In this document: positions 24,365-31,850 of the stretch, in pieces
How positions within the stretch are numbered: the first letter of the stretch is position 1
Layout: each line of letters begins with the position of its first letter
Assembly (NCBI GenBank): GCA_964351745.1
Contig: CAYGPI010000019.1
Location: forward strand, 1-31,850
Direction of reading: 5' to 3'
Source: CAYNJF01 sp964351745
GTDB lineage: Bacteria; Pseudomonadota; Gammaproteobacteria; Berkiellales; Berkiellaceae
Length of the DNA: 31,850 bases
The notes under the pieces: model-generated
The model's input: the letters and a program-made list of their open reading frames with translations, nothing else
Databases searched by the model: none
What the model was told of the DNA's origin: nothing
Position numbers and translations under genes: made by a program

Positions 24365-25207
24365 TTAGGGCTGTATGATAGTTGGACTTGGTAAATTAGA
24401 TGCCAAAATCTTCTTTTTTAAACTCTCAAGGTCTTGAGGGTTAAAAATAGGCCCTAGCCTCACTTTGTGCCAGCTGTTGCCATCCACATCGGTCTGCTCA
24501 ATTAATAATTTTATTTTATTTGTTTGTGCAAGCGTGAGAGCTTTTGACGCTAGACGTTGTGCATTTTCGGCATCTTGGAAGGCACCAAGCTGTATATATA
24601 TAGGGTCACGGGTGTTTGGCTGATGGATATTATCGACTGGCGCCTTAATGTCACCCCATGAGCTTGGGTTGATGGCTGTGATGGATACAGGGGCCGTGCC
24701 TGATTCATAGACACCGAGTTTTTTCGCTGCTGTATAGGATAGATCGATCAGCCGATCATCTACAAATGGTCCTCTGTCGTTAACTTTCACAATGACTTTT
24801 TTGCCATTTTTAAGGTTGGTAACTTCCACATAAGTTGGTAGTGGCAAGGATTTGTGTGCTGCGGTCATGCCGTAAAGATCGTAAGGCTCACCGCTGGAAG
24901 TTCTTCTACCATGAAACTTAGTGCCATACCATGAAGCTACGCCTTTAGCTTTATAATTTTCGCTGCTATCCATAACATGGTATTTTTTTCCAAACACGAC
25001 ATAGGTTTCAGGATTACCGTATTTACTTTTAGGCTCTTTCTTAGGAACAGCATTTTGGATGTGAGCGACGCTCTTGGGTTTTTTGGGAGCACCATCTTGG
25101 GTTTCTTTTTTTGTGGTTGAGCAGGAGCTAAGGGATAGGGTGATGAGTAGGCTTAGCCCTAAAGCAAATACTAATGAATTTTTTTGGACCGGGATGGGTA
25201 TATACAT
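24365..25207 (-). CDS. rlpA: Septal/rare lipoprotein RlpA
   Basis: RlpA is an outer-membrane lipoprotein; in Pseudomonas it is a lytic transglycosylase acting on stem-free glycan strands at the septum. The lipobox is LSSC (Cys29), with the signal before it. The double-psi beta-barrel (about 87-172) has GVASWYGTKFHG, SSGEPYD, AAHKSLP and KVNDRGPF, including Glu107, His118 and Asp144, equivalent to catalytic or structural residues. A SPOR domain occupies about 202-278. The length is 280. AAGAGA lies just before the ATG. Two TATAAT boxes lie upstream on the minus strand (over 25219-25224 and 25232-25237). Confidence 0.95.
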   Translation of the reverse strand: MYIPIPVQKNSLVFALGLSLLITLSLSSCSTTKKETQDGAPKKPKSVAHIQNAVPKKEPKSKYGNPETYVVFGKKYHVMDSSENYKAKGVASWYGTKFHGRRTSSGEPYDLYGMTAAHKSLPLPTYVEVTNLKNGKKVIVKVNDRGPFVDDRLIDLSYTAAKKLGVYESGTAPVSITAINPSSWGDIKAPVDNIHQPNTRDPIYIQLGAFQDAENAQRLASKALTLAQTNKIKLLIEQTDVDGNSWHKVRLGPIFNPQDLESLKKKILASNLPSPTIIQP

Positions 25208-25218
25208 CTTTCTCTTAA

Positions 25219-25237
25219 ATTATAGTGTGAGATTATA
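25219..25237 (-). promoter_or_regulatory. Two TATAAT boxes upstream of rlpA
   Basis: Perfect TATAAT on the minus strand at 25219-25224 and 25232-25237. Neither has a good -35 at normal spacing. Because a plus-strand ORF separates rlpA from mltB, rlpA probably needs its own promoter. Confidence 0.4.
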
Positions 25238-25391
25238 CCTGTTTAGCATAAACTTAGTGGCTGTGAAATGATTAAATTAGCCTACTTGAAAGTTGTTTGG
25301 CTAACATTTTGGTGTTTTAGCGGTCAACATTTGCATTTCATCTAAAACTTAGTTACCTTGCTATTACAACGGTTTAAGTTAGCGAGTAGGT

Positions 25392-25637
25392 ATGATAGAG
25401 CTAAACTCATTACAGGTATTTTTGATACATGGCGGCAAGCATGATTTTACAATATATGATGAAGTCAAGAAGGTTGCTTCAGATATCGCGCCTCTCATTA
25501 AACACTTACCAAGTCTCGCTTTCTATAGTTATGGCATCTCAAGCGCTTTATCAGGCGGCGCATTTGCTGCGCCAGCCTTAGTTACTCTTGTTTATAATGT
25601 CGCTTATTACAATCAACATCGTTATTTATTTATTTGA
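25392..25637 (+). CDS. Small unrecognised 81-residue protein between mltB and rlpA
   Basis: A plus-strand ORF in the 442-bp gap between two minus-strand wall genes. It has a polar N-terminal half (KHDFTIYDEVKKVASDI) and a hydrophobic Ala/Gly-rich segment (about 42-73) near the C-terminus, so it may be a tail-anchored or single-span membrane protein. GAG and AGG lie just before the ATG, with the AGG too close. A weak promoter match is TTGCAT, 17 bp, TACCTT upstream. I do not recognise it. It could be a chance frame, but it fills the gap well and has ordinary composition. Confidence 0.45.
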   Translation: MIELNSLQVFLIHGGKHDFTIYDEVKKVASDIAPLIKHLPSLAFYSYGISSALSGGAFAAPALVTLVYNVAYYNQHRYLFI

Positions 25638-25649
25638 GCCATAAACTCA

Positions 25650-26678
25650 TTAACTTGTTTGAGTTGAAGAGCTGTTGAAAGCAGACTTTAATTTTTCCGA
25701 CAATTGATAGACCGCCATCGCGTAATGATGGCTGTGATTATATCTGGTTATGACGTAAAAGTTATTGAGCCCTAACCAATAATCTTTTTTATCGTTTTCA
25801 TCAAAACCTAAAAGTGCAAATTTTTCATTCGTATCTTTGAGCTTAAATGGAATTTGAGTTGTAATACCATTTTTTTTCAATTCACTCATGCTGTATATTG
25901 GCTTAGGATTATTAGTTGATTGTTCAACTTTTGATAAGTCTTTTGAATTTACTTTGGCTTGAACAGCAACTGGCTCATCTTTTTTCCAGCCATGTTTTGC
26001 AAAATAATTTGCGACACTACCAATGGCATCATCGATGTTATTAATTAAATCGCTACTGCCGTTACCACTAAAATCTACAGCATAATGGCGATATGAGCTT
26101 GATATGAATTGTGGAACACCCATCGCACCAGCATAAGAGCCAAGCATTTCTCTAGGATCTAGGCCTTGCTCTTTGACGAGTAGTAAAAATTGCTCTAATT
26201 CCTTTTTGAAGAAAGTCGCTCGCTTAGGATATTCAAAAGCAAGCGTTGAAAGGGATTCTAAGATATTGTGTTTGCCTTTGTGGACACCGTAGCGTGTTTC
26301 AACGCCGATGATAGCAACGATGATTTCAGGAGGGACGCCAAATTCTTTCTGGGCGCGCTCTAGGGTTTTTTGGTTGTTTTTCCAGAAATCAACGCCTTTA
26401 TCAATGTGAGATTCTGTGACAAACAAAGAGCGATACCTATGCCAAGGAAGGGCTTCATAAGGTCTGTTCATCGTTGATATAATTTCTGGTTTAATTTTTG
26501 TGTCTTTAAACCATGCTTCAAGTTGGCTTTTTTCAAACCCATGCTTTTTAGAGACTTCCTCTAGAAAAGTTTGGACATCTGATCGATCAAGTACAGGTTC
26601 GGCTTTAGGCAGACCAAGCACTTGATGACACATCATCATGCTAGCGAGCAAACCCATGGCCATGTATTTTGTCTTCAT
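25650..26678 (-). CDS. mltB: Lytic murein transglycosylase B
   Basis: MltB cleaves glycan strands of peptidoglycan to form 1,6-anhydro ends. A Sec signal (about 1-22, MKTKYMAMGLLASMMMCHQVLG) lacks a good lipobox, so it is probably a soluble periplasmic form rather than a lipoprotein. The catalytic Glu127 sits in IGVETRYG. Further family motifs are GSYAGAMGVPQFISSSYRHYAVDF and the EF-hand-like stretch DFSGNGSSDL. The length of 342 fits. AAGGA precedes the ATG. The order mrdA-mrdB-mltB-rlpA is also the one in Pseudomonas. Confidence 0.96.
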   Translation of the reverse strand: MKTKYMAMGLLASMMMCHQVLGLPKAEPVLDRSDVQTFLEEVSKKHGFEKSQLEAWFKDTKIKPEIISTMNRPYEALPWHRYRSLFVTESHIDKGVDFWKNNQKTLERAQKEFGVPPEIIVAIIGVETRYGVHKGKHNILESLSTLAFEYPKRATFFKKELEQFLLLVKEQGLDPREMLGSYAGAMGVPQFISSSYRHYAVDFSGNGSSDLINNIDDAIGSVANYFAKHGWKKDEPVAVQAKVNSKDLSKVEQSTNNPKPIYSMSELKKNGITTQIPFKLKDTNEKFALLGFDENDKKDYWLGLNNFYVITRYNHSHHYAMAVYQLSEKLKSAFNSSSTQTS

Positions 26679-26711
26679 AAACGATTCCTTGTTAGGTTTT
26701 TCTCAGCTTGC

Positions 26712-26745
26712 TTGTTAAAAGTTATTATTGTTAAAAGTTATTATT
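26712..26745. repeat. 16-bp tandem duplication at the 3' end of mrdB
   Basis: TTGTTAAAAGTTATTA occurs at 26712-26727 and again at 26728-26743, with two more matching bases. The second copy covers the mrdB stop codon (26741-26743). Confidence 0.85.
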
Positions 26746-27868
26746 TAGAAAGTAATGTTCTATGGCTTTGAATACTCATCAGTATACCAAAGGATAACAT
26801 AAGGGTAACCATAGATGTTCCGCCATAACTGATCAATGGTAATGGTACGCCAACAACCGGCAGTAAACCACAGGTCATACCTATATTGACAATAACATAG
26901 ACTAAAAAAATAGTTGTAAGAGACCCAGCTAATATTCTTGAAAAAGTATCTTGGGCATGCATGCCTATATGGAGGCCTCGAATAACAACAATCATATAAA
27001 GCGAAATAAGCACAAGGATACCGGTAAAACCAAATTCTTCGCTAAGAACGCTAAATATAAAATCAGTATTTTGCTCAGGTAAGAAACCCAACTGCGTTTG
27101 AGTGCCTTGCAGCCAACCTTTTCCAAAAATGCCACCAGATCCAATCGCAATTTTAGATTGCATAATGTGATAACCACTACCTAGTGGGTCGCTTTCTGGG
27201 TTGAGGAAGGTTAGAACTCGCTTTTGCTGGTAGTCGTGCATGAAATACCATAACAGTGGCATACTAGCGATGGCCAGGGTGGCTAGAGATATGATGAATT
27301 TGTAATTGAGGCCCGCAAAAAAAATAGCAATAAAACCTACCCCAAAGATTAGTAAACTAGTGCCTAAATCAGGTTGCAATAACACAAGACTCGTTGGTAG
27401 GGCGATAATGATGAAACTGACAAGCAAATCCTTCCATTGAATGGGTAAAATTTTAGTATCAAGGTAGTAAGCCACCATCATTGGTGTTGCTAATTTCAGA
27501 ACTTCAGAAGGTTGGAATCTGATAAATCCTAAATCAAGCCATCGCTGGGCCCCCTTGCTGCTTGTTCCTAAAAAAATGACGAGAACGAGCATGATGAGTC
27601 CTATTGTATAGCACCATGGTGCCCATCGTTTTAGTTGATTGATCGGGGCTTGGGCTAAGGTAAACATGGCAGCAAAGCCAATGGCTACGTGAATGGCTTG
27701 CCGTTTTAAAAGGGCCATATTTTGATCTGCAGCGCTATAGAAGATGCCTAACCCAAGTATCATGAGAAGTAACAGAGGCAAAAAAAGGGTCACGTCTAAA
27801 TGTTTTGAGATTTGAAGTGATCGTAACCACAAATATTTTGTTGTAGGGGCATATGGCTTATGAAGCAT
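26741..27868 (-). CDS. mrdB: Rod-shape SEDS glycosyltransferase RodA (MrdB)
   Basis: RodA is the membrane glycan polymerase of the elongasome, paired with PBP2. The protein has about ten membrane helices and SEDS motifs: RWLDLGFIRFQPSEVLKL, LLQPDLGTSLL, GSGGIFGKGWLQGTQTQLGFLPEQNTDFIFSVLSEEFGF, and PLPLISYGGTSM near the C-terminus. The frame opens far upstream (27988), but those residues overlap mrdA coding. The ATG at 27868, eleven bases inside mrdA, gives 375 residues, like E. coli RodA (370). A GGGAT about 10 nt upstream may serve as the ribosome-binding site, with coupling to mrdA. Confidence 0.97.
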   Translation of the reverse strand: MLHKPYAPTTKYLWLRSLQISKHLDVTLFLPLLLLMILGLGIFYSAADQNMALLKRQAIHVAIGFAAMFTLAQAPINQLKRWAPWCYTIGLIMLVLVIFLGTSSKGAQRWLDLGFIRFQPSEVLKLATPMMVAYYLDTKILPIQWKDLLVSFIIIALPTSLVLLQPDLGTSLLIFGVGFIAIFFAGLNYKFIISLATLAIASMPLLWYFMHDYQQKRVLTFLNPESDPLGSGYHIMQSKIAIGSGGIFGKGWLQGTQTQLGFLPEQNTDFIFSVLSEEFGFTGILVLISLYMIVVIRGLHIGMHAQDTFSRILAGSLTTIFLVYVIVNIGMTCGLLPVVGVPLPLISYGGTSMVTLMLSFGILMSIQSHRTLLSK

Positions 27869-29603
27869 GGCTGATTGATCCCATATAACTATCCATAATG
27901 TCTTTAGCAACTTTGGCGCTGCCTTTTTCGTTTTCGACGATAACAGCAATGGCAATTTGAGGATCTTCAACTGGCGCAAAGCCAACAAATAAGGAATGAT
28001 CTCTCAAATGCTCAGTGAGCTCATGTTGGGGGCGCCTTGGTCCCTGCCAACCAAAAACTTGAGCTGTTCCTGTTTTTCCTGCGATAGAGTATGAAGAGTT
28101 TGCAAAAACTTTAAAGGCTGTACCGTGAGGGTGGCTTGTGACTTCTAGCATGCCTTCAATAATTTCTTGCCAATGTTGGGATTTTATAGGTTTTGGCAGC
28201 TCTATCGTCTCTTCATTAATATAGCCTTTAATTAAGTGAAGTTTTGGCATATGGCCTCTGTTTGCAATTAGCCCAACACTTTGTGCTAATTGTAGAGGGG
28301 TTGATGTTAAATACCCCTGACCAATCATCGTAATGAGGGTTTCACCTTGGTACCATGGTTTGTCAAGAGTTTGTATTTTCCAATCTCTCGATGGCACTAG
28401 TCCGGAATGCTCACCAGGTAAATCAACGTCTGTTTTTTTGCCAAATCCAAAATCTAATAACCAGGAAGATAATTTGTCTATACCCATGTGAAAGGCGAGA
28501 TCATAGAAGTAGGTATCACATGATTCTCTAATGGCTTTGCGTAAATTTGTTTTACCATGCCCGTAGGGTTGCCAATCACGTATTTTCTTACTCTTTTCGT
28601 TAATTTGATACCAGCCAGGATCGAAAATAGTATCTTTGGGTGTAATGAAATGATGATGTAAGCCAGCTAGGCTCAATAAGGGTTTCAGTGTTGAGGCTGG
28701 TGGGTATTGCCCTTGCAGGAAGCGATTAAATAAAGGTTTCTCCTTGCCGTACAGCACTTGAGAAGTTGAGTCGCTAAATCCTGTTACAAAGACGTTAGGA
28801 TCAAAAACTGGCATGCTTAATAACGTTAGTATTTCACCGTTTTTGGGGTTGATGGCCACAACAGCGCCTTTTTTTCCTTCCATGGCAGCTAAAGCGACTT
28901 GTTGTAATTTTAAGTCAATGGTCAAATTAACATTTTTTCCAGGGATAGATGACTTTTTTAGGGTTTGCTGCACTGATCGCCCCAGAGCATTGTTTTGACT
29001 TTCCTGCTGGCCAGGGGAGCCTTGCAACCAAGATTCATATTGCTTTTCAATACCTAGCTTTCCAATAAAATGCGTGCCTTCGTAGCGCTTTCTATCGATT
29101 GTTTGTAGTTCTTGTTCATTGATGCGGCCAACATAACCCAATAAATGAGCGACATCTTTACCATGTGGGTAGTCTCTAATTTGCCCAGGTTTGAGCTGTG
29201 CTCCTTTTAACTTGTATAAATTAACAGATAGGGTGGCCGTTTCTTGCTCATTCAACTGGACAAGAAGAGGAATGCTTGCAAATGAAGGATAATAGTTTAA
29301 TTTTCTTTTAAATTGTTTAACATTTCTGGTGGGCAGCTGAACCAAGCGAGCGATATCTTCTAGAAGCTGATCTAGGTTCTTGACAAGCTCTGGGACAATT
29401 TGTAGCTGGTAAGTTGTTTTATTTTGCGCCAGAATCTCACCGTGCCTATCAAATATAAGCCCTCGGCTTGGTGCGATAGCTTCGGTGCGTAGTGTGTTTC
29501 TCTCAGATAAATTCTCATACCGATTAAAGTGGATATATTGCAAATATAAAAGTCTTGACAGTAAGATGAGCCACAGCAAAATAGCGATTAAAATAATAGC
29601 CAT
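27858..29603 (-). CDS. mrdA: Penicillin-binding protein 2 (peptidoglycan transpeptidase)
   Basis: PBP2 is the elongation-specific transpeptidase that works with RodA to make cylindrical wall. A single N-terminal membrane helix (about 2-19) is followed by the dimerisation/pedestal domain (AIAPSRGLIFDRHGEILA, 43-60) and the catalytic domain: STLK (Ser304, Lys307), SCD (361-363) and KTG (510-512). The length is 581 residues, shorter than E. coli (633). The cytoplasmic tail before the helix is nearly absent. An in-frame TAA four codons before the ATG excludes a longer start. AAGG lies about 10 nt before the ATG. Confidence 0.97.
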   Translation of the reverse strand: MAIILIAILLWLILLSRLLYLQYIHFNRYENLSERNTLRTEAIAPSRGLIFDRHGEILAQNKTTYQLQIVPELVKNLDQLLEDIARLVQLPTRNVKQFKRKLNYYPSFASIPLLVQLNEQETATLSVNLYKLKGAQLKPGQIRDYPHGKDVAHLLGYVGRINEQELQTIDRKRYEGTHFIGKLGIEKQYESWLQGSPGQQESQNNALGRSVQQTLKKSSIPGKNVNLTIDLKLQQVALAAMEGKKGAVVAINPKNGEILTLLSMPVFDPNVFVTGFSDSTSQVLYGKEKPLFNRFLQGQYPPASTLKPLLSLAGLHHHFITPKDTIFDPGWYQINEKSKKIRDWQPYGHGKTNLRKAIRESCDTYFYDLAFHMGIDKLSSWLLDFGFGKKTDVDLPGEHSGLVPSRDWKIQTLDKPWYQGETLITMIGQGYLTSTPLQLAQSVGLIANRGHMPKLHLIKGYINEETIELPKPIKSQHWQEIIEGMLEVTSHPHGTAFKVFANSSYSIAGKTGTAQVFGWQGPRRPQHELTEHLRDHSLFVGFAPVEDPQIAIAVIVENEKGSAKVAKDIMDSYMGSISHAS

Positions 29604-29728
29604 TGAACGATTACCTTAAAGAGTTAGATCTTAGAAGTCGCTTTTAAGCCCAGTTTTGCGGCGCAAATGGCTTAATCCTTATATTTTTTCGTATTCTTCT
29701 ATTATAGGAGGATATAGTCACATCAGGA

Positions 29729-30193
29729 TTATTCACGATGATATGGATGGTTTGTTGCAAGAGTGTATTGCCTGTAAATTTGTTCAATAAGGACAACTCT
29801 AGCTAAGGCATGAGGTAGCACCATCGCGGATAAGCTGAGAGAAAATTGGGCTCTCTCTAATATCTTTTGACCGAGGCCATCAGGGCCTCCAAGGATAAAG
29901 GTGACACATTTATTTGAAGTGATGAGATCCAGCTTTTGGGCAAGTTGCTCCGTGCTTAAAGATTTTCCGTGTTGATCGAGAGTAATAACATAATCATCAT
30001 TTTTAATGTGTTTTTCTATTTTCTTTGTTTCAAGTGCTATGCAAGCATCACCCGACTGATTTTTCGCACGCTTAGGGGTTGGGATCTGTATCGTTTTGAC
30101 AGAGTAGGGGGATTGTATGCGTTTCGCATAGTCTTCAAAGGCGAGCTTAGTCCAAGACTTTAGCTCGCCTATAGCGATAATTTTAAACAACAT
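29729..30193 (-). CDS. rlmH: 23S rRNA pseudouridine-1915 N3-methyltransferase RlmH
   Basis: RlmH is a SPOUT methyltransferase that methylates pseudouridine 1915 of 23S rRNA in assembled 70S ribosomes. SPOUT knot motifs are present: FILGGPDGL for S-adenosylmethionine binding, and the C-terminal LPHALARVVLIEQIYRQYTLATNHPYHRE. At 154 residues it has the standard length (E. coli 155). It lies 8 bp after the rsfS stop and has no strong ribosome-binding site, so translation is probably coupled to rsfS. Confidence 0.97.
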   Translation of the reverse strand: MLFKIIAIGELKSWTKLAFEDYAKRIQSPYSVKTIQIPTPKRAKNQSGDACIALETKKIEKHIKNDDYVITLDQHGKSLSTEQLAQKLDLITSNKCVTFILGGPDGLGQKILERAQFSLSLSAMVLPHALARVVLIEQIYRQYTLATNHPYHRE

Positions 30194-30201
30194 AGGTTAC
30201 T

Positions 30202-30546
30202 TTAAGCGTTAGCAGCTTGGGGTATTGGCGGCGCCCAAAGCTTCTCAAGATTATAAAAATCTCTAACTCTTGGTTGCATGATGTGAATGACCACATCGCC
30301 AAAATCAACAAGTACCCATTCGTCGTCGGTATCACTCTCTATACCACACATCTTGATATTCCTCGACCTCATTTTACGCAAAAGATTATTCGCCAAGGCA
30401 TTCACATGTCTTGAGGAGTTACCTGTCGCTATGACAATATAGTCTGCAAGGGGGGTTATATCACGAACATAAAGTGGTGAGATGTTTAAGGCTTTTAGAT
30501 CGTCAAGGTCTAAAAGTACAAGATCTAATAACTCTTTAGGGGTCAT
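30202..30546 (-). CDS. rsfS: Ribosome silencing factor RsfS
   Basis: RsfS binds ribosomal protein L14 and blocks subunit joining, reducing translation in starvation or stationary phase. Family motifs are clear: DIVV-like start LLDLVLLDLDDLKA, then DYIVIATGNSSRHVNALA and the EWVLVDFGDVVIHIMQPRVRDFYNLEKLW signature. The length of 114 is close to E. coli (105). AAGGA lies 7 nt before the ATG. In most relatives nadD precedes rsfS; here a 152-bp non-coding gap separates it from holA. Confidence 0.97.
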   Translation of the reverse strand: MTPKELLDLVLLDLDDLKALNISPLYVRDITPLADYIVIATGNSSRHVNALANNLLRKMRSRNIKMCGIESDTDDEWVLVDFGDVVIHIMQPRVRDFYNLEKLWAPPIPQAANA

Positions 30547-30642
30547 AGTTTTCCTTCAAGTTTAAGTTACCTAAGGGTGACAGCTAAGCACCGAACATTA
30601 GTTAACAATATGTATATCCTCCTATTATTACCACGCTTCCTA

Positions 30643-30669
30643 TTTATAAATATAAACCTATTTTGGCAA
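30643..30669 (-). promoter_or_regulatory. Weak promoter candidate for rsfS-rlmH
   Basis: On the minus strand, TTGCCA (30664-30669) and TATAAA (30643-30648) with a short 15-bp spacer. It lies in the holA-rsfS gap. I see nothing else coding in that gap. Confidence 0.3.
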
Positions 30670-30698
30670 AATCGATAACTATTTTGACCTATAACGGA

Positions 30699-31712
30699 CT
30701 AACGGTACACGTGTGGCAATGCACCAGTTAGATTTAAGCATATAAAGCACACTTTTTGCCAGCATTCGCTTACATGTCCGGTCTTGGCATCTTGATCGAG
30801 TTCGTGTAATGAACTCATCCATTGATCAAGTTTATTTATCTTGACATTTTTGGCAAGTCGCCAAAATAAAGCATGTTCATGAGACCAAATGCCTCGTGAT
30901 TTAAGCCAATGTTCATTTTTTGGCGAAGAAGCGTTTTGAGCTAGGATTAAAGATTCAAGTAAACGGCTTAAACACCAAAGCACCAAGGTAAGCTCAGTTT
31001 TATTTTGTTTTAAATGATTGAGGATATCAATCGTTTGCTCTTTTGATTCATGAAGTAAAGCTGACTGAAGATCGAAGACATCTAAGTCCTTTTGTTCGTC
31101 AAGGTGTTGTCTAACCAGATCCATGGATATTTCACCTGACTCATACAAAGAGATCTTTTCGAGGTGCTGCTCTAGCGCTTGAAGTCGACCTTCATACTGT
31201 GCGCTTAAAAAGAGACAAGCATCTTGAGGTAGTACTAAGTTTTTTTGTTTGGCTAATTGAGCTATGAGTTGAGGCCATTCATGCTTTTTAGGTGGCCAAT
31301 GCGAGATAATCGCGGCGTTAGCACTAAAATTTTTAAACCATTTTGCATTTTGTTGCGCTTTGGTTAAAGCGCCAGCTTTGACAATAAGTAAAGAGTCTTT
31401 GTTTGGAGGAAGCAAAGGGAGCAATTCATTTAAGGCGGCATCATCAAATTTGGTATTTTGCCAAGTCCACTCAATGATTTGTTTATCAGAGAAAATAGAA
31501 GCGCTGCTTAAACTTTGATGTAAACCTTGCCAGTCGAAATTCGAGCTGCCCTCGTAAGTGAAAATCAGTCGCTCATCAAAATGATGCTGCGTCGCATATT
31601 GCCTTAAAAGTTGATAAGACTGATTGATTAAAAAAGGATCTTGCCCTACTAAAATATAAAACGAAATAGGTTTTTTTAAATGTTGGGCTAATTGATTGGC
31701 ATATAAGTTCAT
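30699..31712 (-). CDS. holA: DNA polymerase III subunit delta
   Basis: HolA opens the beta sliding clamp as part of the clamp-loader complex. The protein has the delta-type N-terminus ISFYILVGQDPFLINQSYQLLRQYA with the non-functional P-loop region, the clamp-contact stretch near SSASIFSDKQIIEW, and the helical C-terminal collar domain. The length of 337 matches E. coli (343). The ATG overlaps the lptE stop (ATGA) and lacks a clear ribosome-binding site, so it is coupled to lptE. The order lptE-holA is as in E. coli. Confidence 0.95.
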   Translation of the reverse strand: MNLYANQLAQHLKKPISFYILVGQDPFLINQSYQLLRQYATQHHFDERLIFTYEGSSNFDWQGLHQSLSSASIFSDKQIIEWTWQNTKFDDAALNELLPLLPPNKDSLLIVKAGALTKAQQNAKWFKNFSANAAIISHWPPKKHEWPQLIAQLAKQKNLVLPQDACLFLSAQYEGRLQALEQHLEKISLYESGEISMDLVRQHLDEQKDLDVFDLQSALLHESKEQTIDILNHLKQNKTELTLVLWCLSRLLESLILAQNASSPKNEHWLKSRGIWSHEHALFWRLAKNVKINKLDQWMSSLHELDQDAKTGHVSECWQKVCFICLNLTGALPHVYR

Positions 31713-31850
31713 GAGGGTAGCCGCGATAATTGGTAAATCATTTGTTGAGCTAGATCATGGCGCATTTCTTTTTTGATAATTGCAAGCTCCTCGGCTTCAG
31801 CTAGATTTGTGGCGACGTTGAGTTGTGGGTGGCGGGGCGTGAGGAGGGTG
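31709..31850 (-). CDS. lptE: LPS-assembly lipoprotein LptE, C-terminal end only
   Basis: Only the last 46 residues are in the window; the 5' part lies beyond 31850. The frame ends in EMRHDLAQQMIYQLSRLPS, which resembles the usual LptE C-terminus (an (E/L)xRxDLxQQxxxxL helix), preceded by a stretch rich in Ala and Glu. LptE sits inside the LptD barrel and helps insert lipopolysaccharide in the outer membrane. The TGA overlaps the holA ATG by 4 nt, matching the usual lptE-holA junction. Confidence 0.8.
   Translation of the reverse strand, partial: TLLTPRHPQLNVATNLAEAEELAIIKKEMRHDLAQQMIYQLSRLPS

Noticed and set aside
27869..27988. N-terminal extension of RodA by 40 residues
   Set aside because: It lies wholly inside mrdA coding sequence in another frame and does not resemble RodA N-termini; the ATG at 27868 gives the normal length.

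Overview
The window is a chromosomal segment of an AT-rich gammaproteobacterium. Two blocks of conserved housekeeping genes flank a more variable middle. Gene order matches Escherichia coli closely: initiator tRNA-Met, rimP, nusA, infB, rbfA, truB, rpsO, pnp at the left, and lptE, holA, rsfS, rlmH, mrdA, mrdB, mltB, rlpA, dacA, ybeD, lipB, lipA at the right (read on the minus strand). A class III adenylate cyclase, a PPi-type phosphofructokinase, a LuxR-type regulator and several unrecognised proteins would suit a Legionellales-like, host-associated lineage. That placement is inference; no rRNA or marker phylogeny is possible here.

Layout. 1-160: 3' end of tRNA-fMet, then two intrinsic terminators. 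199-8694: the transcription/translation operon on the plus strand (ribosome maturation, NusA, IF2, 30S assembly, tRNA pseudouridylation, S15, PNPase), closed by a strong terminator. 8695-12837, plus strand: adenylate cyclase, a 382-bp stretch without a gene, a MAPEG-like membrane protein, a LuxR-type regulator cut by an assembly gap, and an unrecognised 394-residue protein. 12827-14086, minus strand: PPi-phosphofructokinase, divergent from a plus-strand pair (membrane protein, Mpl murein-recycling ligase) followed by a zinc alcohol dehydrogenase. 17326-19687: a lineage-specific island with a 565-residue membrane-associating protein built on 11-residue repeats (minus) and a small 78-residue protein (plus) broken by an assembly gap. 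19785-31850, minus strand: lipoate synthesis (LipB, LipA), then cell-wall elongation and septal-wall genes (PBP2, RodA, MltB, two RlpA paralogues, DacA), then RlmH, RsfS, HolA and the end of LptE. A small plus-strand ORF interrupts this block at 25392-25637.

The left block makes and maintains the gene-expression machinery. The right block couples wall elongation (PBP2-RodA), wall trimming (DacA, MltB, RlpA) and lipoylation. Mpl adds murein recycling. The parts most worth attention are the 11-residue-repeat protein with a palindrome in the spacer of its promoter, the two N-gaps (one of which is resolved by collapsing a duplicated flank), the tandem terminators ahead of rimP, the absence of nadD between holA and rsfS, and the diverged second RlpA. 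I found no insertion sequence, CRISPR array or phage gene.
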